NCBI GenBank assembly: GCA_041623475.1
Contig: JBFJWU010000084.1
Span: forward strand, 1-11,055
DNA from: JBFJWU01 sp041623475 [NCBI: bacterium]
GTDB taxonomy: Bacteria > J088
Length of the DNA stretch: 11,055 nucleotides
Direction of reading: 5' to 3'
Positions within the stretch are counted from its first letter, which is position 1. The number at the start of each line of letters is the position of its first letter. Below, one piece after another: positions 5,850 through 11,055 of the stretch. Position numbers and translations under genes: made by a program. The notes under the pieces were generated by a model. It was not told the DNA's origin. It saw only the letters and a list, made by a program, of their open reading frames with translations, and made no database searches.

Positions 5850-7085
5850 ATGTACTTGAAATCCGGCGTCGTCCTGTTTGCAATTGCCTGTGCGTTGGCA
5901 GCGCCGTCCCTTGCCAAAGCCCACGCCGGAAAACCGTCGCTGGCCAGGCTGGATCCTGGTGGCCGGGATGTTGGTGTCGAACTGCGACTGCATATCCTCG
6001 ATTTCCGCAAGGCAATACCGTCGCTGGCCGGGTTTTCACCGGATTCCAGCCAGCAGGACATCGATTCCATCAAAAGCGACCTGCTGGCATATGCCGGACG
6101 GCATTTTCTGGTCTTTAGGGACGGACAACGATGCGGGCCCCGGTTGTCACTGGGCCGGATGGACCGCAATGGAATGGTCCGGGTCCATGGTGATTACCAG
6201 TGTCCGGTAGGCGGGGCAATCCAGGTTCAGTCGTCATTGTTTGTTGAAATAGAGGCGCAGCACCGGACGCTTGTGCAGGTTGTTGTTGCCCCCGGTCAAC
6301 TGGAAACGCTGATGTTATCACCGGCGCGCCCACGCCAGGCCGTCCGCGGACTGGGCGAAGGCTCGATTGCCGGATCCTTGTGGCACTTTATTGTTGATGG
6401 CGTCACGCACATCCTGTCCGGCGCTGACCACGTGCTGTTTGTGCTGGGCCTGGTGATCATTGCGGCCGGTCGTCGTCGTCATCTGCTGTGGGCCATTACC
6501 GGATTTACCGCAGCCCACACACTGACGCTGGTCCTGGCGGCGCTGGACAAAGTGGCGGTAGATCCCCTGGTTGTGGAACCGATTATCGGTGCGTCGATTG
6601 CCTGGCTGGCATACGAGTATGCATCGCAGGTGCGACGCTGGCGTCCCGCCAGTTCGTTGTTGCTTGTGTGTCACGGCGGATTTGCCGTCGCAGCCATTAC
6701 CGGAGCCGTCGCCTTTCCCGTGTCCGGCGCGGTGGGGTTGCTGCTGCTGGCCGTTGGATACGATCAGGTCCTGGGGCATACGCAGGACAGTGGCTGGATT
6801 CGCGCAGGGCTGTTTCCGTTCCTGTTCGGCCTGGTCCACGGCCTCGGATTTGCGGGCCCATTGCTGGATCTGCAGACCGGCGGATGGCATTTGTTTGCGA
6901 CCGTATTCGGATTCAACCTGGGAGTTGAACTGGGGCAGCTGGCGGTCGTTGGATCATTACTGGCTGGCGGGGCCGTAATGCGTTTGATTGGCAAAGGGGA
7001 CAGCATTGGGCGCCTGCTGGACCCCGCGGCTTGGCTGCTTGCGGCGACCGGTGCGTGGTGGTTTGTCGCGCGCGGACTTGGCTGA
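5850..7085 (+). CDS. HupE/UreJ-family membrane protein with N-terminal extracytoplasmic domain
   Basis: The 411-aa product starts with a signal peptide (hydrophobic 6-20, likely cleavage after 'AKA' near residue 24). A soluble, beta-rich extracytoplasmic domain follows (about 25-170, with two Cys at about 95 and 118 that could pair). The C-terminal half is the HupE/UreJ membrane domain: 'GVTHILSGADHVLFVLGLVI' (184-203) with His187, Asp193 and His194, 'ITGFTAAHTLTLVLAAL' with His223, 'VEPIIGASIAWLAYEYA', 'FPFLFGLVHGLGFAGPLLDL' with His330, and 'FGFNLGVELGQLAVVG', in all about six or seven helices. Characterised HupE/UreJ proteins are nickel or cobalt permeases, and the conserved His/Asp residues suit metal passage. 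No hydrogenase or urease genes are nearby, so the metal is unassigned. A frame extending back to 5742 only overlaps ppiC and is not the start. Confidence 0.88.
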   Translation: MYLKSGVVLFAIACALAAPSLAKAHAGKPSLARLDPGGRDVGVELRLHILDFRKAIPSLAGFSPDSSQQDIDSIKSDLLAYAGRHFLVFRDGQRCGPRLSLGRMDRNGMVRVHGDYQCPVGGAIQVQSSLFVEIEAQHRTLVQVVVAPGQLETLMLSPARPRQAVRGLGEGSIAGSLWHFIVDGVTHILSGADHVLFVLGLVIIAAGRRRHLLWAITGFTAAHTLTLVLAALDKVAVDPLVVEPIIGASIAWLAYEYASQVRRWRPASSLLLVCHGGFAVAAITGAVAFPVSGAVGLLLLAVGYDQVLGHTQDSGWIRAGLFPFLFGLVHGLGFAGPLLDLQTGGWHLFATVFGFNLGVELGQLAVVGSLLAGGAVMRLIGKGDSIGRLLDPAAWLLAATGAWWFVARGLG

Positions 7086-7103
7086 TTCGTCGCGGGCCGG
7101 ACC

Positions 7104-7112
7104 TGCTATCAT
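7104..7112 (+). promoter_or_regulatory. Possible extended -10 promoter for the 7159-9626 operon
   Basis: In the 73-bp gap after hupE, TGC followed by TATCAT (7107-7112) fits an extended -10 element (TGn plus five of six TATAAT matches). No good -35 is seen at 16-18 bp, which is tolerated for extended -10 promoters. A start near 7119 would leave a leader of about 40 nt before the TTG at 7159. Confidence 0.35.
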
Positions 7113-7158
7113 AGGGGCTTCTGGTTGACCTGTCGAAACACCCCGAAGCGGATAAAAG

Positions 7159-7737
7159 TTGAACTCTTCTCCCCAGCGTACTGAAATCGATACCGAACAG
7201 ATTCACGAATTCCTGGACAATGGCACGATCCAGGCAGCGCTGGTCAGCGTCTGTACCTACGCTGAAACCGAACGTCGCGCGGGACGACCGGTTATCCCGG
7301 AAGGTCCGGAAGGGCGTCAATTAATGACCCTGATGGAACGGGTCTATGAAACGTGTATTGACCAGGACCTGATCGAGGAGTACGCGCTGTTTTACCAGGC
7401 GACTCGATACGTTCCCCACGGTGCCCTGATCCAGCCGATTATGGACCGGGCGATGGCGCGGTTTTCCGGTGTCGTCGGTGGCGGGCAGGGCGCGACAATG
7501 TCAGAATCGGACAAAGATGTCCTGAGGATCTTTGTCGACCTGTCGCTGGAAGCTTACGACAAGCTGGGCTCGTTCCGGGTGTTCCTGAACGAGTTTCGTG
7601 AATTTATTCCGTTTGCGTCCTTGCCCAAGGCAATCGCCATCGCGCAACGTCTGAACGACGAAAAGGCGATCGAGGAACTGACCAACAACATGCTGCACCC
7701 GCCTGACGAGGTCGATCAATCGGGGAACCAGGGGTGA
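7159..7737 (+). CDS. Hypothetical protein, 192 aa, TTG start
   Basis: I do not recognise this family. The frame is bounded upstream by a TAA at 7153, so the TTG at 7159 is the earliest possible start. The next ATG (7324) would remove 55 residues. The product is soluble, acidic and predicted mostly helical, with no signal peptide or membrane segment. Visible segments are a polar N-terminus with 'IHEFLDNGTIQAALVSVCTY' (15-34), 'LMERVYETCIDQDLIEEYAL' (58-77), a Gly-rich loop 'GVVGGGQGA' (104-112), and an acidic helical C-terminal half with 'LSLEAYDKLGSFRVFLNEF' and 'LPKAIAIAQRLNDEKAIEEL'. The two cysteines (32, 66) form no metal motif. G+C content and codon use match its neighbours, and its GTGA overlap with the SDR gene argues that it is a real, co-translated gene. 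The ribosome site is weak. A small adaptor or helical-repeat-like role is only a guess. Confidence 0.75.
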   Translation: MNSSPQRTEIDTEQIHEFLDNGTIQAALVSVCTYAETERRAGRPVIPEGPEGRQLMTLMERVYETCIDQDLIEEYALFYQATRYVPHGALIQPIMDRAMARFSGVVGGGQGATMSESDKDVLRIFVDLSLEAYDKLGSFRVFLNEFREFIPFASLPKAIAIAQRLNDEKAIEELTNNMLHPPDEVDQSGNQG

Positions 7738-8573
7738 CTCGTGCGGTGCTGGTCACCGGGGCATCGACCGGTATCGGTCGCGCCTGCGCCGAGGCGCTGG
7801 CTGGTCAAGGGTTTCAGGTCTACGCAGGCGTTCGCAAACAGTCAGATGCGGATACGCTGGATCAATTGGGGGTAGCCGGGCTTGAACCCGTAACCCTGGA
7901 TGTCACAAAAGCAGCGGATATCGAGCAGGTCGCGGCGCACGTGACCGGTTCCGGCCACGAACTGGCCGCAATTGTCAACAATGCCGGCGTTGTCGAGGCG
8001 GGCCCGCTGGAATGCCTGCCGCTGGACCGGTTGCGATGGCAACTGGAGGTCAACGTGACGGGCCAGGTGGCTGTGACCCAGGCATTCCTGCCGTTGTTGC
8101 GTCGCAGCCAGGGCCGGATCATTTTTATCGGTTCATCCAGTGGCTACATGACCGCGCCGTTTGTCGGCGCATATTGCGCCTCCAAGCATGCCATCGAGGC
8201 CATTGCTGATGCGCTCCGGCAGGAACTCAGGCCCTGGGGAATCCACGTTGCCAATGTACAGCCCGGCGCCATCGCAACCCCGATCTGGGACAAGAGTACC
8301 GATACCGCAGACGCGATGCTGGCCGGTTGGACCGAAACGGAACAGGCGCTGTATGGACCGGTTGTTGACAAAATGCGGGGACTGGTTTCCCGGCAGTCCA
8401 GCAACGCCAGCCCCGTGTCAACGGTTGTCCAGGCGGTGCAGCACGCGATAACGGCACGGCGGCCACGAACCCGTTATCGGGTTGGCAAAGATGCTGGCCA
8501 GCAATGGGTCCTGTCCCGGTTTGTGCCGGACCGGCTTCGGGACTGGCTGGTCAGGTTATCTACCGGAATCTAG
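7734..8573 (+). CDS. Short-chain dehydrogenase/reductase (SDR)
   Basis: This 279-aa NAD(P)-dependent oxidoreductase has the classical SDR signatures: the nucleotide-binding 'VTGASTGIGRA' (7-17), 'LDVT' at 55-58 for adenine contact, 'NNAG' (82-85), the catalytic triad region with Ser134 and Tyr147-x-x-x-Lys151 in 'GAYCASKHAIEA', and 'VQPGAIATPI' (175-184). 'VRK' at 33-35 after the second strand hints at NADP(H) preference, since basic residues there contact the 2'-phosphate. The longer C-terminus, with 'RYRVGKDAGQQWVLSRFVPDRLRDWLVRL', resembles retinol/hydroxysteroid-type SDRs that sit on hydrophobic substrates. The GTG start at 7734 overlaps the upstream TGA by 4 nt, showing translational coupling. 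Twelve nucleotides separate it from the patatin gene. The substrate is not readable, but the pairing with a lipase-fold enzyme fits an alcohol, ketone or acyl-derived lipid. Confidence 0.93.
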   Translation: MTRAVLVTGASTGIGRACAEALAGQGFQVYAGVRKQSDADTLDQLGVAGLEPVTLDVTKAADIEQVAAHVTGSGHELAAIVNNAGVVEAGPLECLPLDRLRWQLEVNVTGQVAVTQAFLPLLRRSQGRIIFIGSSSGYMTAPFVGAYCASKHAIEAIADALRQELRPWGIHVANVQPGAIATPIWDKSTDTADAMLAGWTETEQALYGPVVDKMRGLVSRQSSNASPVSTVVQAVQHAITARRPRTRYRVGKDAGQQWVLSRFVPDRLRDWLVRLSTGI

Positions 8574-8576
8574 GAG
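8572..8576 (+). promoter_or_regulatory. Ribosome binding site for the patatin-like gene
   Basis: AGGAG overlaps the SDR stop codon and lies 9 nt before the GTG at 8586, supporting that non-ATG start. Confidence 0.5.
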
Positions 8577-8585
8577 CCGGCTAAG

Positions 8586-9626
8586 GTGGCGCATCTGCTT
8601 GAGTACCGCGCCGGTCCACAGGCGCTCGAACAAATCAGGCGATCGGGATTGCAACCCGGGCAGGTTGGCGCAATGATTGCACCTGCCAGCGGGCCCAAAT
8701 GGCTGGTCCTGGACGGGATCGACCGGGCACTGCTGGCCGACGGCTGGCTTGACCCGGTTCAGGGGCGACGTGTCGGCCTGTACGGTGCCAGCGCCGGTGC
8801 CTGGCGTGCCGCAGCCCTGGCCGGAGACCCCGGTGACGCGTCAGTTTACGGTCGCCTGGCAGGTTTGTATACCAGCCAGGTTTTTACCAACCGGCACACA
8901 CCCGGCGAAATCAGTGCCGCGTACCGAAAATTGCTGGATGACTTGTTGCCCGGCGCTGCCAGGGACCGCATCTTGAACCAGGAAAGGGCCAGGCTGGTCG
9001 TGCACGTTTGCCGCGGCCGGGGTTTGCTGGCGTCCAGATCTCGGGTTGGGCAGGGTCTGACGATGGTCGGTGCCGGATTACTGAACTTTGTAGTTCCGGC
9101 AACGGGACTGGTCGCGGGGCGAATCCAGTTGTCGCCATGGCCGGACGGCACGATTCATCCACTGGATCAGGACAGCCTGGTGCCGGCCTTGCTGGCATCC
9201 GGAACATTGCCGCTGTACATGCAGCCCGTGCAGATTCCCGGACTGCCTGGTGCGCACCTGGACGGTGGCCTGACGGACTACAACCTGGCGATACCGCCAG
9301 CCGAACCAGGCATTATCCTGTTTCCCCATTACCGATCGCGGATTGCACCCGCGTGGCTCGACAAGTTTGTGCCGTGGCGTTCGACTCCTGCTGCGGCGTT
9401 GTCGCGTGTCCTGCAGATATACCCGTCCGATGAATTTGTTCGGGTGTTGCCGGGGCAACAGATTCCTGACCGCCAGGATTTCAAGACATGGATGAACGAT
9501 CCGCAGGAACGGATGCGACGCTGGACAACAACGGTTGACCTGGCCCAGCAGCTGGGCCGACAGTTTCGTGATGATGTCCAGTCGGGTCAAATCGCCGAAC
9601 TGGTAAAGCCGATTGGCAGAAATTGA
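8586..9626 (+). CDS. Patatin-like phospholipase family protein
   Basis: This 346-aa protein carries the patatin Ser-Asp dyad: nucleophile Ser69 in 'GLYGASAGAW' (G-x-S-x-G) and Asp226 in 'AHLDGGLTDYN' (D-G-G), with 'ASGTLPLYMQPVQIPG' (205-220) before it, as is usual in patatins. The glycine-rich oxyanion loop of classical members (G-G-G-x-R/K-G) is replaced by 'APASGPKW' (32-39), a form that I associate with a divergent clade having 'GGPK' there. The hydrolase fold is therefore kept but substrate preference may differ. It has no signal peptide and is probably cytoplasmic or peripheral. The GTG start at 8586 has AGGAG 9 nt upstream, and the gene is the last of a three-gene operon with the SDR. 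Patatins release fatty acids from phospholipids or neutral lipids, and polymer or wax esters are possible alternatives. The 31-bp gap after it holds no clear terminator. Confidence 0.88.
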   Translation: MAHLLEYRAGPQALEQIRRSGLQPGQVGAMIAPASGPKWLVLDGIDRALLADGWLDPVQGRRVGLYGASAGAWRAAALAGDPGDASVYGRLAGLYTSQVFTNRHTPGEISAAYRKLLDDLLPGAARDRILNQERARLVVHVCRGRGLLASRSRVGQGLTMVGAGLLNFVVPATGLVAGRIQLSPWPDGTIHPLDQDSLVPALLASGTLPLYMQPVQIPGLPGAHLDGGLTDYNLAIPPAEPGIILFPHYRSRIAPAWLDKFVPWRSTPAAALSRVLQIYPSDEFVRVLPGQQIPDRQDFKTWMNDPQERMRRWTTTVDLAQQLGRQFRDDVQSGQIAELVKPIGRN

Positions 9627-9660
9627 ACCGTTTTCCGCCAGCGTTTAAGCTAAGCGGATG

Positions 9661-11055
9661 ATGAATCCCACAAAATATTTATTGTGCCTGGGGTTGGGCC
9701 TGTTTGTCTGGTCCGGGTGTGAAGAAACCGTCGTCCGCGACCACCAACCGGTGCGTTCTGTCACCAGCCTGAACGGCACGTGGCAGATCGAGCAAGGGGG
9801 GATGGTTTCGGCCCCGACGGAATTTACACATACGATTCAGGTTCCAGCGCTGCTGAACTCGGCAACGCCCCCGTTCGCAGATGTCGGTGTAACCAGTCCG
9901 CGGCGGGACGCGTTCTGGTACCGGACCTCGTTTACGGCCCCGGCAGAGGCGCCCGTGATGTTGTTGAAGATCCACAAGGTCATGTTCGGCGCCCGGATCT
10001 GGCTGAATGGTGTCCTGCTGGGCGACCACCTGGACAGCTATACAACGGCTGAATACGACGTCGCCGGGATTGTCAATCCCGATGCGGCAAACGAACTGGT
10101 GGTCCGCGTTGGTGAAACCGTGTCCAGTGTCCCGGCCACTGTGCCCGCCGGCATTGACAGTGAAAAAGAATACTTTATTCCCGGGATCTACGATGATGTT
10201 GTTCTGCAGACCAGCGGCACACCGCGGATTGTCAACATCAAGATCGAGCCCGACCTGGACAGAAACCAGGTCAGGGTCCTGACATTCCTGCACAACGGTC
10301 GTGACCAGGAGGTCCGGGCCCGGGTCTATAACCATGTGATCGAGGCTGTCAGCGGCCAGCGCGTTTCCAACGACCAGGCAACCAGAGTTGACCTGGCTGC
10401 GGGCGAATCAACGTGGACAGTCCAGACCCTGCCGATGCCGGCAGCACGGCGGTGGAGTCCCGAGGACCCCTTTCTTTATGCGGTTCGCAGCAACGTCACG
10501 GTCGACGACACCACCACTGATTCAGCCGAGACACGGTTCGGGATGCGCAGTGTCGAATGGCGCGGCGGACCCGATGGCGGTTTTTTCCTGAATGGCCAGC
10601 GTTACATCATCCGTGGTTCCAATATCGCGGTCCACCGCTTTTTCGAGGACCCCAACCTGGGGACGCTGGCGTGGGACCGGGACTGGGTCCGCAAGCTGCT
10701 GCGGGAAAATCCCAAGCGTTTGCACTGGAATACGATTCGGTTCCATGTCGGCCGTGCGCCGAATTTCTGGTACGACATTGCCGACGAAGTCGGCATGTTG
10801 ATCGTCGATGAGTACCAGTGGTGGAACATCACAAACGTTGGTGTTGTTCAGAAATGGTCCGAAGACCTGGTTGTTGAATCGTTCGAGTCCTGGATTCGCG
10901 AAAACTGGAACCACCCGTCGATCGCCTGGTGGGACGCATCAAACGAGTCCTTCGAGTCGGACGAAGAGCCCTTTGTCAATAGTTTCGACGTGATCAATCG
11001 CGTCCGTCATCTGGATCCAACGCGGGCATGGGAAAACGGTGGCTATGCAAAACCC
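9661..11055 (+). CDS. Glycoside hydrolase family 2 lipoprotein, 5' part
   Basis: The frame stays open to the window edge, giving the first 465 residues. It starts with a lipoprotein-like leader, 'KYLLCLGLGLFVWSGC' (5-20). Cys20 is followed by Glu-Glu, favouring outer-membrane sorting, but Trp at -3 is unusual for a lipobox, so lipidation is likely rather than certain. Residues 37-190 look like the GH2 sugar-binding jelly roll ('LNGTWQIE', 'FWYRTSF', 'ARIWLNGVLLGDH', 'NELVVRV', 'GIYDDVVLQT'). About 190-298 is an immunoglobulin-like domain ending in 'RRWSPEDPFLYAVR' and 'ETRFGMRSVEW'. The TIM barrel starts near 300 ('FFLNGQRYIIRGSN') and shows the acid/base Glu429 in 'NHPSIAWWDASNE'. The nucleophile Glu would be downstream. 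The family hydrolyses beta-galactosides, beta-glucuronides or beta-mannosides, and specificity is not decided. ATG at 9658 is an equally possible start. The upstream gap is short and no good promoter is seen. Confidence 0.9.
   Translation, partial: MNPTKYLLCLGLGLFVWSGCEETVVRDHQPVRSVTSLNGTWQIEQGGMVSAPTEFTHTIQVPALLNSATPPFADVGVTSPRRDAFWYRTSFTAPAEAPVMLLKIHKVMFGARIWLNGVLLGDHLDSYTTAEYDVAGIVNPDAANELVVRVGETVSSVPATVPAGIDSEKEYFIPGIYDDVVLQTSGTPRIVNIKIEPDLDRNQVRVLTFLHNGRDQEVRARVYNHVIEAVSGQRVSNDQATRVDLAAGESTWTVQTLPMPAARRWSPEDPFLYAVRSNVTVDDTTTDSAETRFGMRSVEWRGGPDGGFFLNGQRYIIRGSNIAVHRFFEDPNLGTLAWDRDWVRKLLRENPKRLHWNTIRFHVGRAPNFWYDIADEVGMLIVDEYQWWNITNVGVVQKWSEDLVVESFESWIRENWNHPSIAWWDASNESFESDEEPFVNSFDVINRVRHLDPTRAWENGGYAKP

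Noticed and set aside
5516-6169. Minus-strand open frame across the ppiC/hupE junction
   Set aside because: It crosses two confident genes on the other strand and has low-complexity composition with no motif.
7114-7149. Possible hairpin GCTTC...GAAGC after hupE
   Set aside because: Arms are only 5 bp with a loop of over 20 nt and no T-tract, so it is not a credible terminator.
7125-7156. TTGACC / GATAAA promoter pair before the TTG start
   Set aside because: Spacing of 20 bp is too long and transcription would begin inside the coding sequence.
9623-9651. TTGAAC / TAAGCT promoter pair before the GH2 gene
   Set aside because: The -10 matches only three of six positions, so support is too weak to list.
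9679-10335. Minus-strand open frame of 218 codons
   Set aside because: It is antisense to the GH2 gene, whose domain motifs are continuous throughout. The shadow product has no coherent domain.
1-11055. Defence system, CRISPR array, prophage or transposon
   Set aside because: No repeats of array type, no nuclease, helicase, transposase or integrase motifs, and composition is fairly even across the window.

Overview
The window looks like chromosomal DNA from a G+C-rich (by eye near 60%) gammaproteobacterium, probably a free-living aerobe. The evidence is a LolA outer-membrane lipoprotein carrier, several glutathione-dependent enzyme families, a PpiC/HupE pair, tightly packed genes with GTG/TTG starts and 1-4 nt stop/start overlaps. 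I see no rRNA, tRNA, CRISPR array, insertion sequence, integrase or phage gene. Lineage below class level cannot be fixed from this sequence.

Region 1 (1-938): the 3' end of a lolA-like gene runs rightward and overlaps tail-to-tail, by 31 nt, a leftward gene for a 2-hydroxychromene-2-carboxylate (HCCA) isomerase/DsbA-fold protein. Region 2 (939-1904): a 57-bp divergent intergenic region separates that gene from a metallo-beta-lactamase-fold hydrolase with a complete set of metal ligands. Region 3 (1900-4959): a striking AT-rich palindrome (11-bp perfect arms, 6-nt spacer) covers the hydrolase stop codon and precedes a TetR-family regulator. The regulator is fused by a TAATG junction to a double-domain HCCA-isomerase-like protein, which is coupled by a GTGA junction to a GST-fold protein. 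Two kappa-GST-like proteins, one cytosolic-type GST and one glyoxalase-II-like hydrolase around one regulator suggest a glutathione-dependent detoxification or catabolic module. The substrate is unknown.

Region 4 (5012-7085): a membrane-anchored PpiC-type peptidyl-prolyl isomerase is followed after 7 nt by a HupE/UreJ-family membrane protein with a signal peptide and an extra N-terminal extracytoplasmic domain. This is probably a two-gene envelope unit in which the isomerase may help fold the transporter's exported domain. Region 5 (7159-9626): a hypothetical 192-aa protein (TTG start), a short-chain dehydrogenase/reductase and a patatin-like lipase-fold protein form a tight operon, suggestive of lipid or hydrophobic-alcohol metabolism. 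Region 6 (9661-end): the first 465 codons of a putatively exported glycoside hydrolase family 2 lipoprotein, cut by the window edge before its nucleophile.

All families here are recognisable. The best leads are the TetR-side palindrome, the degenerate N-terminal half of the tandem isomerase, the co-clustering of three glutathione-fold enzymes with an MBL hydrolase, and the unidentified 192-aa protein.
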